A stretch of DNA of 64,000 bases from Liolophura sinensis (taxonomy: Eukaryota > Mollusca > Polyplacophora > Chitonida > Chitonidae). The position numbers were made by a program, and so were the translations under genes. Numbering within the stretch: position 1 is the first letter of the stretch; each line of letters begins with the position of its first letter. The notes below the pieces were generated by a model that worked only from the letters and a program-made list of their open reading frames with translations, made no database searches and was not told the DNA's origin. The DNA lies in NCBI RefSeq assembly GCF_032854445.1, contig NC_088297.1, forward strand, positions 7,489,375-7,553,374, given 5' to 3'. Positions 33,292 through 44,388 of the stretch are shown here, in pieces.

Positions 33292-33423
33292 TATAAAAGT
33301 GCACCTAGACAGACCGAAGGCCTTGAAAGGCTGAACATAGCTGTTTACTGAGTTGAGGAATTCGGCCGGAATCCATACTAGGAAACTAGGATACTAGCCT
33401 CAGTGATAAACTTCGAGATGCCG
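33292..33423 (+). promoter_or_regulatory. Candidate TATA promoter and first exon
   Basis: TATAAAAG at 33292-33299 is followed by about 120 bp with no ATG until ATGCCG at 33418-33423, which abuts a consensus donor GTAAGC (GT at 33424). This would give a first exon with a 5' UTR of about 95 bases (if initiation is near 33323), two codons and a phase-0 intron. Short first coding exons of this kind are common in animal genes. No clearly matching second exon was found downstream before the repeats at 34454, so support is limited to the element spacing. Confidence 0.35.
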
Positions 33424-33639
33424 GTAAGCTGTTTAAAAGAATTATGTTCTTATGTGGGTTTCAAATGAAAACGTACCAATGTAGTTCTGATTCAGCACAG
33501 CACTCACTCGTAAATTTGAGTAAAAAGATCAAACGTCTTCAAAACAGAGAAGGATTTTTCACAACTGATATATCTTGCCCTCTAGCCATTATTGGTCATC
33601 ACTCTCTGCACGAAAATGATAGCGAAATATTCTGAGTGA

Positions 33640-34453
33640 GGTTTGAAACGCAATTCAAATAAATCAATAAATACATTTAAAGTCAATAAGCACTCGCTGC
33701 CAAGGCAACAGCCTTAAGGTCAATTTTCAAAACAGCGCTGGACAAGAGCCCTGAGCTATATACTGTATACGATAAGTGTCCTTCGAACGCGACGTTGCGC
33801 AGGGCATGTCGTGTTTCGTTTTGCCGGCAAGACATCATAATCTCTATTGTTAAATTTAAGAGACAGGTGATGACCAATGACAAAGGATAGTGGCAAACGA
33901 TCTATGTCATACATGTGTCAGCGGTGACACTTAAGCTCTTGTAGCTGTCATTAAGATCCCCAAAGCGAGCCAAGTCATCTTTCTTGGTCCAGACGACAGC
34001 TCAGCTCATAGGGAGCATTTGTCTGGTTGTATGTCCCACCGGGATATGAGCTCATCAGTCTGAGGATTACATTCATCTGACGGTCAACTTGTAATTTACA
34101 CCTTTGCGGTTACTTGTCGCTGGTTATCAGGGAGACGAGGTGGTATCGACAAAACCGCTAATACTGATCCACGCCCTGTCATGTTCGCAACCAGTTATTG
34201 GCAACGTAAATAAATACCAAGTCGGTAACCTGTTATGATTTTTAGTATAGTTTAGTAATTTTAAATAAAATCAAATGATTATTGTTTAAGCAATACATTG
34301 AGTATTTGTCCAAAATGAATGCTTTAAATTTATTTGAGTGGTGGGTCAGGTGTTTGTTTGGTTTTACTATGCATTCATTCTTCCTCTTACTTTTGGTTTT
34401 TAATTTTCATGTAAAAATTTGTTTACTTGTAGAATCAAGTCATTAGTGTGGAA
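33640..34453. other. No recognisable gene
   Basis: Unique sequence; a word related to repeat R3 (GAGCTCATCAGTCTGAGGAT) occurs near 34048. Confidence 0.4.
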
Positions 34454-34748
34454 AATTGATCGAATAAGTGATATTATTTTAAATAACAGAAGGGAATAAC
34501 AGAAGCGCTGTTACACAAACACGATGGAAAATTAGACGCTGAATGTTTCTGTAGCAGGGATTTAGAAACACGACGTTTGGACGGCATCAATAAATCAACA
34601 AATTTTAAACAGACATTTGACTTTAGCCTTTGAAATATCCGTTGCCATTAGCCACAAATACTCAGTTAGCAAGAAAGGATGTCGTGCTGAAACAAGCTAG
34701 TCCTGCTTAATCAATGTCAGAACAGTTACATGTCACACAATGTAACAC
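34454..34748 (-). repeat. Inverted repeat arm 2 (partner at 31349-31636)
   Basis: Reverse complement of arm 1, from AAGTGATATTATTTTAAATA near 34465 to GTTACATGTCACACAATGT. The differences include a small insertion near GTCACACAATG. Confidence 0.85.
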
Positions 34749-34759
34749 AAAGTTTATGT

Positions 34760-34915
34760 CGGCGGCCTGTGACTGTCCCACGGGGATATCCACTAGACAC
34801 ACAGGTGTTTAAACTCATTCGGAGGAGAGCCAGTAAACTTTTTGTTCTGAGCACCTACACCTGTCCTAAATGTGGAAAATAAGTGATGGAACTCGAGCTT
34901 ACCATAAAAAAAAAT
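34760..34915. repeat. Interspersed repeat R3, longer copy
   Basis: It shares GGTGTTTAAACTCATTCGGA, GAGAGCCAG, and AAATGTGGAAAATAAGTGATG with 48853-49070 (GGTGTTTAAATTCATTCGGT, GGTGAGCCA, AAATGTGGGAAATGGACGC). Class unknown. Confidence 0.5.
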
Positions 34916-36376
34916 ATTTTTTTTTTTTGGAATTTTCACAGAATGTTAGCTTTCGTCTTTGGACTGATTGACATTTTGAGTTTCAAGTATGTGCCCACCT
35001 CCAAATCGCAGTGAAATGCTTGAGTGCAATATTGGTTTAAAAAACACAAGATTGGTATGATCATCGTGTTTTAATAGAGCTCCATCCATCAACAACGTGT
35101 GACTAAGGAAGACCCCAGTGGTTCTGAGGAGGTCTCAGCTGGAGAATGTTGAACGCCCAACAACATATCACTACAATATCACTACACGTGACGACACGGG
35201 ACGTATTGACAACAAAGTCAACCATACTCTTCATCCCGATCGACACACGTGGGCTTCTTTAGGCTTGGCCTTACCACTGACATCCTCGCGCAGATCTATA
35301 TCAGACATATTTCAATACTTAAGGCGCGGCCTTTCTATATAGATGAGAGAACATAACTAATGAGGACAGATCAATTGGACAGAAGTCGGAGAAGGATGTT
35401 TCTGTGCTGCATACGTTGAACAACATCGCGCATAGCAATACAATATGGTTCATATTTTTTATACACAATTATTACATTGTCCAAGTACGGCAATTCTTCA
35501 GAGTCTGTAATCAAATCCAGTCTGAGTCACTTAGATACCCAACAGTAAGGCAATCATCCACATCGCATAGACACATAATGACAGCGCTTTAAATAACCAA
35601 TGGCCCAAGGCTTTGTTATATGTCCATACAAGTTAATGGATGACTCAAAAATCAGACTGTTTTACTGGACGACGAGTCTGTAGGTCATACCTTTGTTTTG
35701 TTTTATGTTCAGGGCCTGCTGGTATATCACATCATCTGAGAGCCGATTAAACTGCGCCTGCGTTCAGCTGGTAATTGTCTTCCTAATAACGATGTTTTCC
35801 AAAATGCCTAAACTTCGTTTAAGTACTAGCATTTGGAAATTTTACGCCAATTTTCGTTCAAAACGGTGTTATCTAAAAGACAGCTTAAGGTGAATTAATA
35901 GAGAGGTCACATTTTAAAAATGGTTGACTTATTATACTTTGTGAGTTCTTTGATCGTCCGTGTTAAACGTCATTGGTGAATTGGCCATGCAATTAACTGA
36001 CATGGAACGTCCATTTTGGTTGCCTGTCTCGACGCGTAGACTTATCATTGCACCCTAACACCGACAATAAATCGTGTGAAAAGCTCGATGCTGTGGTACA
36101 CATTATTTCCGATGAACAAGGAAGCAAAAGGTCGATAAATTAATCGCTATTTAAAGGCTTGTGAGTGTTTGGGGTTGAACGGATCATATCTTTAAATTTT
36201 CTAACCTACTTACAAAACAAACATGGCACTGTTTTCACAAAACAGAAGAAAGCAACAGTTTTCAAGGACACTTGGAAGGCATTAGTGATACGCTGGCAAA
36301 GAAATATCAATTAAATTAAAACGCAGGATTGTGTACCAACATTTTCATATTGACTTATACATGGATGCATGACTTA
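34916..36376. other. No recognisable gene
   Basis: ORFs of 60-75 codons at 35118, 35404 and 35693 carry no recognisable motifs. Confidence 0.4.
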
Positions 36377-36675
36377 AGGCCCGTCCAGACTCTCCAACAT
36401 CACTCAACTTTTGTGGAGTCAACTGGAAGTTGAATGCTGTTGAGGTAAGTTGAGTGTCCCACAAATCAGATGGGCCAACTTTGTCCAACACTGTTGACGT
36501 GAGTTGAACGGTGTTCAGCTGTGTCTTCTCGATAAATTGGAGGGAAATCTCCATATTTTCTTTCCAATGCATGGGACACAATGGCAAGCAGCCGGAAGAA
36601 TCGTTTTGTGGGTTTATCGGTTCCGCTTATTGCCATAGTTCTTCGGAGTAGAAGACGTTGAAACAAGAAAAATGG

Positions 36676-36775
<100 letters not shown>

Positions 36776-37124
36776 TTCCCCCAACATTGCTTCGCTGATT
36801 AATATGGCTATTTCATTTGTTGTGAAGTGTGTCAGTTGTTGGTGGAAGAAACCTGCGAGCCGAAGGAAAACATCTGGCCTTGGCAAGTATTATCTCGACT
36901 GGTTGTTTCCTCGAATGTGATATCACATTGGCAGAGGAACCGCCGGAAAATAAATCCTGACATAAAAGTCTTGAAGTGATTGGTTTTACATACTTCAAAG
37001 TACAGCATAATAACCGTATGTATTTTGGTCTCGCTATTCCTGCTACTTTCCGATAACACCAGCTCAGTTGTTTCATGTAGAAGTATAACTATTTTATATG
37101 CTCCACTGTGATTTATATTTATAG

Positions 37125-37249
37125 GTGACGTCTACACAAGCCTTCAGTGTCTGTACTGGATTTCAAAGAAGTTAATCTCTGAGATTGTGCCGGAGGTGTG
37201 TGAAGCAATATACCAAGCCTTGAAAGATGACTATCTACAGTTAAAATAG
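37125..37249 (+). pseudogene. PIF/Harbinger transposase, N-terminal exon piece
   Basis: After an acceptor-like TTTATAG the sequence reads GDVYTSLQCLYWISKK, then EIVPEVCEAIYQALKDDYLQ and a stop at 37247. In Harbinger nucleases the helix-turn-helix-like segment with I-VPE-C-AI---LKD-YL directly precedes the DDE catalytic domain. The first two catalytic Asp residues should follow within about 100 residues. They are absent because the sequence diverges here and then enters the inserted gypsy fragment. Confidence 0.75.
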
Positions 37250-37585
37250 AAACATGGGATTGGTGTCTACTCTTGGTAATGTCAGCAGAAAACTCGTACA
37301 ATTCGGAAAAATAGCACATGACCCACGGCAACACTTTATTTTAAAAAAAACTTAATTTCTCAAACATTACATATATATATATATATCGATATACTTATGT
37401 TACTGACAATAGCGGTTAATGTCAACCATACATTTCCTGTTAAAGATATTTTTTGTCAAATGCTTTGTAACCTTAGTTTTTGATACTTATATAAGTAAAA
37501 GAATAACAACAAATTTGTTTTCATCGCACAAAACCTTTTATCCTAATATGTTTAAGTGAGGTCACAGGACACAAATAACCCATTA

Positions 37586-38551
37586 TTAACTGTTGAAGGA
37601 TAAAGTAAATGAAATATTGTGCTTAGCACGAAAATCAGATACATAATCCAAAAGATTTACATTACTTGTGTCATCACTGAGAAACTGTTCCTTGTAAATT
37701 AACAATGGTCCTCTAACAGTATGTCCAAATACTAAATCAGATGGACTGAAACCCAATGATTCTTGTACTGACTCTCGAACAGCAAACATAAGAAGTGGAA
37801 TACCTTCATCCCAGTCTTTCTCTGTGTCATAACAATAAGTCTTAATCATGTTCTTTAATGTTTGGTGAAATCTTTCAATTGTATCTTGACTTTCTGGGTG
37901 GTAGGCAGAAGACTTGTATTGTTTAATGCCTAACTGGTACATAACTTGCTGAAAAATACCAGACATAAAGTTTGAACCTTGATCAGACTGTATGGATTTG
38001 GGTAAACTAAACAGAGTAAAAAACTTTCTTAAAGCTTTGACAACGGACTTGATGTTTATATTCCTTAAAGGAACAGCCTCGGGAAATCTGGTTACTAAAC
38101 ACATAATAGTTAACACATACTGATTCCCAGACTTCGTCTTAGGTAGAGGGCCTACACAATCAATCAATATTCTGTTGATTGGCTCTTGAAAAGCTAGTAC
38201 AGGCTCTAATGATGCCTTAGGAATAGTCTGATCAGGCTTACCCATTACCTGGCATGTATGACATGATTTATAAAACTGGGTTACATCTCTCTTTAATCCT
38301 GGTCAAAAGAAGTGGTTCAGTATCCTGTAGTAGGTCTTGTTAACGCCCAAGTGACCAGCTAATGGCATTTCATGTGCCATACGTAAAATTTCAGTTCGGT
38401 ATGCCTTAGGTACAACAATCTGATGTTTAACAGCCCAGTCATTAACAGATACATCAGGTGGTCTCCATTTACGCATAAGTATATCAGACTTGACATAATA
38501 ACACACAGGTTCAGATGAAATAACACAATCATCGAGAGCTCTGTCAAGCAA
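37586..38551 (-). pseudogene. Gypsy integrase (HHCC zinc and DDE domains), one stop
   Basis: The integrase would insert retroelement DNA into the genome. The N-terminal HHCC zinc-binding part is visible (AHEMPLAGHLGV, then CHTC near 38260). The catalytic core has Asp in LIDCVGPLPK, Asp in QSDQGSNF and Glu in ERFHQTLK, with LVFGHTVRGPL near the end, so all three catalytic residues are kept. A single in-frame TGA at 38303-38305 replaces the Trp codon of the conserved W-P-G motif between the zinc ligands. The reading otherwise stays in one frame across it. After the core the sequence diverges within about 10 residues and stops. Confidence 0.85.
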
Positions 38552-38669
38552 ACATGAGTCTTTATGCTGTTCAGTTGTTGATGTTTAGAAACATGTGATA
38601 TATCACTAGGTGTACAATGGTCTGATGTATTTTTGCCGCCATCAGAAAGTTTGTTTGACATAGACCTCG

Positions 38670-39216
38670 TTACAGCACAAGAGTTAACAAAACTGAAATT
38701 TCTTTCTCAACAGGATCAACAGTTTGATTTAAACAAGGTTTATCAGTTACAATAGGATTAATCATTACTTTGTCACCAGCAAGATCATTACCAAGTAGTA
38801 GATGAATTCCTTTAAAAGGCAAAGTAGGGCTAATGCCGACAGTAACAGGACCCGAAATAATATCTGATGACAAGTAACCTTTGTAAAGAGGCACAGATTC
38901 AATTCAGCAGAGCTTACACCTCTAATTAATACATTTGATCCAGAATATGACTCATCAGAAAATGGCAAAACATCTTGTAACAATAAAAACTGAGAAGCTC
39001 CAGTATCTCTTAATACCCTGATTTTTGTAGCAGAAGGCATGTGGTAAGTGAAACTTTACCGTCACAAATAAATGGCTCAAAAACCTTCATAACATTATAC
39101 TGTGAACTCTGTCTACAATCTACTGGTGGAGTCTTAACATAATCAAATGCATCAACATTGTTCACTATGTCAGACTTTTTTAGCATGAACATACAAACCA
39201 GTAGGCTTGGAGCCAC
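38670..39216 (-). pseudogene. Gypsy retropepsin-type protease, frameshifted
   Basis: Three overlapping readings cover one protease: an upstream part (FEPFICDGKVSL) in one frame, the active-site part with RDTGAS at about 39010 in a second, and the C-terminal part with ISPTLPFKG and LLLGNDLAG in a third. Frameshifts lie near 39050 and 38895. D-T-G-A-S is the aspartic protease active site and L-L-G-N-D-L resembles the conserved second motif of these enzymes. A linker with CAVTRSMS follows in yet another frame near 38660, matching the usual end of protease in this lineage. Confidence 0.8.
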
Positions 39217-39240
39217 CCTCCTGTTCTTGCCTTCTCTTTA

Positions 39241-39812
39241 AAGCATAACAATTTGACATGACATGGCCTGGCTTCCTATAATAATTACATGTAACCCTGC
39301 TAAACTGTCTATCAGTAAATGTATGGTCAGATCTTCGTTGAGTAGTGTTCGAATTAACAGGGCTTCTTTCCTCACCTGATTTGTCAAAATTTTGAGTCTG
39401 TTTCTGAATTTGACTTAAATGAACCGCTGGAAAAGGGTTGAGGCTTTCTAAATGTAGACGGCTTTTTCTGAAATGAGACCTTATGTGTATCCGTGTAAGT
39501 ATCGACCATAGTGGCTGCTGCTTCTAATGTATCAGCCTCTTTGTCCTCAATGAAAGTTCTGACATCATCATTAATACACCTTTTAAAGTCTTCAATCAGA
39601 ATGATCTGTTTTAACTTTACATAATCTTTATCTACACTTTTAGCAGAACACAACCGCGCAAACAATTGTTCCTTATGCCTAGCAAATTCAATGTAAGTCT
39701 GACCTCTTTTCTCAAAATTTCTAAATTTCTGCCAATAGGCCTCTGGCACAAGCTCATATCTTTTTAAGATAACATCTTTCTTTACTGACGATGCTTTCCC
39801 ACAAAAAAACAA
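39241..39812 (-). pseudogene. Gypsy gag C-terminal part with degraded zinc knuckle
   Basis: The reading at 39384-39815 holds the capsid-like segment with ELVPEAYWQKFRNF, YIEFARHKEQLFARLC and DFKRCINDDVRTFIEDKEAD. It is similar to the gag of fish and invertebrate gypsy elements. The usual N-terminal portion is missing. Downstream (about 39250-39290) is a CCHC zinc-knuckle relic, CNYYRKPGHVMSNC, in which the second Cys position is Tyr. The gag ORF ends within a frameshifted stretch before the protease. Confidence 0.75.
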
Positions 39813-39816
39813 CATT

Positions 39817-40262
39817 CTGAAACCTTACAGTCAACGTGGCCTGACTAAAGAGCAACGCATCTTTAACTACCGCCTTAGCAGGGCCAGACGAATGTAGAAA
39901 ACGCATTCGGCAGACTAGCAAGCCGTTTCAGGGTTTTTCTGAAGCCCATTGCCCTTGAAGCAAACAAGGTGGAAGGGGTTGTATTGGAATCCGTCACCCT
40001 ACAAAATTTCCTCAGATGTAAGGCTGGAGCCAGGGCAGCCTAAACCCCACCCCGAATTTTTTACTCTGGGGACACAGTCATTGGCACAACATTGCCTGGA
40101 TCATGGAGGCACGACGAACAGCCCAGAGGATTGACACCCATTAGCAAAGGACTTGAAGGGAGGCAACGAGTGAATGAAAAGGATAACAGCAATGAGCTCT
40201 GCAAATATTTCAATTCAGCTGAAGGTGCAGTAAAATGGCAATGGACAATGATTGGCCAGTGA
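39817..40262 (+). pseudogene. PIF/Harbinger transposase, C-terminal piece, two frameshifts
   Basis: It starts abruptly at the gypsy junction with KPYSQRGLTKEQRIFNYRLS, a hallmark of the last third of Harbinger nucleases. A one-base frameshift near 39893 leads to ENAFGRLASRFRVFLKPIAL, which carries the catalytic Glu, then SVTLQNFLR. A second frameshift near 40040 leads to LPGSWRHDE, then CKYFNSAEGAVKWQWTMI and a stop at 40260-40262. The C-terminal third of the family is thus recognisable, but the N-terminal Asp residues of the DDE triad were lost with the centre. Confidence 0.85.
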
Positions 40263-40928
40263 ACATATAGTCTGGGTTGGCAATACCATCATTAGAACTA
40301 GTTTTACCTGAGACTGAGATGCAGTAGATCCTGGAATGTTTGATCTTGACTGTGGTATGCAGAAATCCTTAAGAAAGTGTAGGACTCGAAATGAACCTCA
40401 TCCTATTTTTGCTTTGTGTACGTCATCAGTTTACACAGCGTGTTATAGAGGCAAGGGTATTTCCCGTACTCTTGAATCAGTCTCATCATGAGCCCAGTTT
40501 CTCTCTTTTGTCGCCATTTTGCCCAGATCATGTGCTTTACAATTGTCACGTTGTTTTACACGCCCTCTGATTGGCTACTTTCACTCTACTTCACTCAACT
40601 TGTTGACAGAAAATACACATGTATATATCCGGTTCAACCGTGTTGAGTGTTGTTGAACGAAGTTGAGAAACCCGTCCAGACTACTCAACACGCCTCAACT
40701 TGTTCACTCAACTTTATGTTGACTCTTGATGAGTCAACAAAAGTTGAGTGATGTTGGATAGTCTGAAAGGGGCTTTAGGACAGTGAACAATATTAGCCAC
40801 GACAGTTAGCTCAAACTTTCCCACATACGGCCGGAGACAATGTATTGTAACACAATAATGTACAAGGTCAGAAGTGAAATATTCTAACATTTGGCAGTGC
40901 ACTTACTTAGGCCTTAGATTAGTTGTCT

Positions 40929-41205
40929 TTAAACACGTTTAGTTCAGTTGGTTAGTACGCTAGAGCAGCGTAATGACCCAGAAGCCTCTCAGCAATGCGG
41001 TTGATGTGAGTTCAAATCCAGCTCATGCTGGTTTCCTCGATGGCCATAAGTGGGAAGGTCTATCGGCAACCTGCGGATGGTCGTGAGTTTCCCCCGTGCT
41101 CCGCCCGGTTTCCTCCCACAATAATGTTGGCCGCCGTCGTATAAGTTAAATATTCTTGAGTACGGCATAAAAACACCAATCAAATCAAATCAATTAAACA
41201 CGTTT
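40929..41205 (+). repeat. SINE-A copy with target duplication
   Basis: The SINE-A lacks the first few head bases (starts AGTTCAGTTGGTTAG) and ends AATCAAATCAAATCAA. A perfect 12-bp duplication TTAAACACGTTT lies at 40929-40940 and 41194-41205. Confidence 0.92.
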
Positions 41206-41231
41206 GCAGTGGAACGAAAACATTCTGAAAA

Positions 41232-41521
41232 CAAAAAGTCAAGGGGTCTCCGTGGCTCAATTCGGTTAGCGCGCTAGCGCAGCGTAATGGCCCAGGAGCC
41301 TCTCACCAATGCGGTCGCTGTGAGTTCAAGTCCAGCTCATGCTGGCTTTCTCTCCGGCTGTATGTGGGAAGGTCTGGCAACAACCTGCGGATGGTCGTTG
41401 GTTTCCCCCGGGCTGTGCCCGGTTTCCACCCACCATAATGCTGGCCGCCGTCGTATTAGTGAAATATTCTTGAGTGCGGCGTAAAACACCAATCAAATAA
41501 ATAAATAAATCAAAAAGTCAA
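41232..41521 (+). repeat. SINE-A copy, full length with target duplication
   Basis: Head GGGGTCTCCGTGGCTCAATT at 41243, tail AATAAATAAATAAAT. A perfect 11-bp duplication CAAAAAGTCAA lies at 41232-41242 and 41511-41521. It sits 27 bp from the preceding SINE-A. Confidence 0.92.
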
Positions 41522-42735
41522 AAAAAAAACATTATCAAAAGAAAGGGAAAAAAATTTTCCCTTCTTTCTGTGAAATCCCCTGTTTGTAGTTCACCTGTTT
41601 CTTATTACTCCAGATGCAAGAAAGCTGTCGGGCTACGATGTGAATACCTCCACAGCAGATATGGGAAGCTGATGTCTTTTAGGAAAGTTTACTTTACTCT
41701 ATGATTGATCTCCAGACCAGAATACCCCACACCTTTATTAGCCACCAGCCATAAAACAGATTCATCTTACACTTCTGTAAGCAATCTTGTCATTTCCGTA
41801 CCACCAGAGAAACCGAAGTAGGTTAGAGATATTCCCTGAAGAGCTTCGTCATATTTTCTTTAGATCTCTGAGATCTACCAATATGAGATAGATAAAGCCA
41901 TTCGGCTTTAGGGGATTTTCCAGGCTCTAAGTCTGTTAGTAAGATTGTAAGTCTTCCATAAAACAGGAAATTTGCCCAGCTGTGAGAAAAAAATATCTCT
42001 AAATCACTTTAATCACTGTTGATGTTCTTCGATAACTATCGGGAATTCAATGAATCACTGGTATTCGATATTCTGGAACCAATTTCATGAGTTAAATGTT
42101 GAATTTGCGAAAAGGAATGTGGACGGCAAACAGATTATATACACTTCCTTAAACTCAGCCAAATGCGTTTAGCTATTGTTATCAAAAAGTTATATGTCGT
42201 AATAGGATTATGTCATCAAGATCTACTAATTTCCTTCTCTCCGTAAATTATTAAAGAGATTTGTATGTGGAACATGTGCTATGAATATAATACTTTTTGG
42301 TTGATAAATAACATGATAGCCGTAAAAAATAGTCTCCTAAATAAGTTTATTACAGCGGTTTTACACAGTTGTTATGTTCTTTCACTGCATCATTTTGATG
42401 TCTGGTAAATAAATGCAGGGGTTGTACTCAACCAGGAGCCTTTAATTAATAATCTCATCATCTAGACATGGTCAGTCAATGTCTCAGATTAACCAGTACA
42501 GAAATCTCGGAATTCAGGAGTTTTTATTGGCACGTGTCTTGTGTGCTGGTGAACTGATTTAAGATAACAATCACAAATATTCCCTTCTAAATCCTTTCCA
42601 ATTTATTAAGTGTGCGTTATGGAATGTTTCCCTTGTCACGCTTCAAACTAAAAATTGTATGAATCAATTTAAACTTATTTTCGCAAGACAAATTATTTAC
42701 ATCAACGCTTGAGCTCACATATTTTTGTCCACATT
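41522..42735. other. No recognisable feature
   Basis: AT-rich unique sequence with short ORFs only. Confidence 0.45.
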
Positions 42736-42739
42736 TCAC

Positions 42740-43075
42740 TTCATTCTTAAGTGGTAGATCCAGGATCAATCCTGGGTCGAGTCACACCAAAGACCATAAA
42801 AGAGGAATGTGTAACTTCCTCGCTTGGCGTTCAGCATTAAGGGGATAGTGCAACGACTGGTTGGCCTCTATCAGTATAATGGCTCGGGCGGGGCGCCTTA
42901 CTTGCTTTCGGTAAGGCGTCTCAGTGAAGCAGCACTGAAAGAGCCGTGGAGATCCTTCCTGCAATAAGGAGGTACATTACATGCACTCTAAGGATTCCTT
43001 CGTCGTCATATGACTGGAAAATTCTTAACCATGACGTTAAATCCAAATCACTCACTCACTCACTCACTTCATTAT
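42740..43075 (+). repeat. SINE-B copy, full length, plus orientation
   Basis: Head GGTAGATCCAGGATCAATCC near 42753, body with ATAATGGCTCGGGCGGGGCG, and 3' end with a degenerate GACGTTAAATCC followed by ACTCACTCACTCACT. Flanking CACTTCATTCTT and CACTTCATTATT suggest a diverged target duplication. Confidence 0.88.
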
Positions 43076-44060
43076 TATGTCTTAAAATTGCGCCAGGGGT
43101 AAAGTTTTCCATATTATAACATATGCTGGTTTCAAAGTGCGATGCTTATTACAACATGAGTGTCGAGGGGTGTCATGGCTGCTCGGGTGCGTCCACCATT
43201 CATTTGTGAGACATATCGCAGTTTCAATCGAGCATCAGACAGTGCTGTAGAGGTTCCAAAATAAACTCTGTTATCCCCACTCTCCTAAATATGGAGCATA
43301 ACAATGATTAACTGGACATACTGGATTCGTGGTAGGGTCTCCCACACCATAGAAACTGAGAGGACATTACAAAGACCGGTATGTCTGCCTCGAATTATAT
43401 GCAATACACATTCTTGTCTACTCGTCTCTTCATCTCGTCTGATTAGGTGTTCATATTTCAGGACATGTAGTTTCATTAAATGAAGGTGTCGAGAAATTAA
43501 TATATCGATACTGCGTGTCATTTTTATAACAAAGCCTAGAATATTGATTTTTTGTCTGGTGCACGCAAGTTGAAAAACTGCACAAAAGTAGAATTGCAAA
43601 TCGGCAACACAAGATATATTAGTTCTATCCTTTTATATGTTATATTTAACAACAGGACTGCGGATGATGAAAACTAAAGCACAGTACAGAAAGAATCAAC
43701 GACATACTGTATGGCCACGAATACATGAGATACAGGGTGTTAGCGAAAACTGTAGTCAGACTCCTGCACGCCATCTTTTATACCTTGTCAGTTGGATCAT
43801 TTCAGAAAACTATTTCTGCAATCGCTCTATCAAAAGGCTGTGAGCCACTTATACTAAAAGAGATCTCTTTTAGAGATAGTATATCAGTGGTGCGTTTGGA
43901 TGTTTAAGTGTTCCTCGACGACACTTTCTTTGGGTTGATAGATCTCTCATAAAGTGAATTTTCTTTTCTCCATGAGAATGACCATATTAACCAGTGGATC
44001 CATCAAGATACTGACGCATAATGAGTATTGTCTAACTGCGTGTATGTTTGTGGCTATGCA
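43076..44060. other. No recognisable feature
   Basis: ORFs of 104 (minus, 43285-43599) and 68 codons have no recognisable motifs. Confidence 0.4.
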
Positions 44061-44061
44061 T

Positions 44062-44388
44062 GCTTGGGGTTTTAACGCTGAACTTTAAAATTTTGACCAT
44101 GAGGAGTCATTAGGAGCGCGTACATGTACATATCCCATGTCATCAAGTGCTGCCGCCACTGAAATATCATGCCGAAGACACTAGACATGACACCAACCCA
44201 GTCACATTATACTGACATCGGTCCAACCAGTCCTGATTCCTTGCTCTACCCCGCCAGTGCTTAGCGTCAAGCAAGGTAGCAACAAGTACCATTTTTAAAG
44301 TCTTTGGTATGGCCCTACCCGGGTTTGATTGTAGGTCTCCCGATTTCGGGGCGGACGCTCCAACCATTAGGCTACCGATGTGATCGTC
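44062..44388 (-). repeat. SINE-C copy 3, near full length
   Basis: The minus-strand head is GGTAGCCTAATGGTTGGAGC (A-box-like), with GGGAGACCTACAATCAAACC (B-box-like) about 35 bp later. The body word ATTATACTGACATCGGTCC is shared with other SINE-C copies. The 3' end ...AGCGTTAAAACCCCAAGCAT lies near 44064. Confidence 0.82.

Larger units (their letters stand above)
37590..39812 (-). mobile_element. Truncated Ty3/gypsy retroelement, Gmr1-like order (gag-protease-integrase)
   Basis: On the minus strand the order is partial gag (from about 39812), zinc-knuckle region, protease, and integrase directly after it (to about 37620). There is no space for reverse transcriptase between protease and integrase. 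In most Ty3/gypsy elements reverse transcriptase sits there. Gmr1-like elements place integrase before reverse transcriptase. Similarity ends just after integrase, so the reverse transcriptase and RNase H expected next are lost, as are the gag N-terminus and any LTRs. Several frameshifts and a stop show it is inactive. It lies antisense to the surrounding Harbinger transposase. Confidence 0.75.

Noticed and set aside
37119-37334. Minus-strand ORF of 71 codons as possible reverse transcriptase after the gypsy integrase
   Set aside because: It has no reverse transcriptase motif, and the opposite strand there encodes a clear Harbinger transposase piece.
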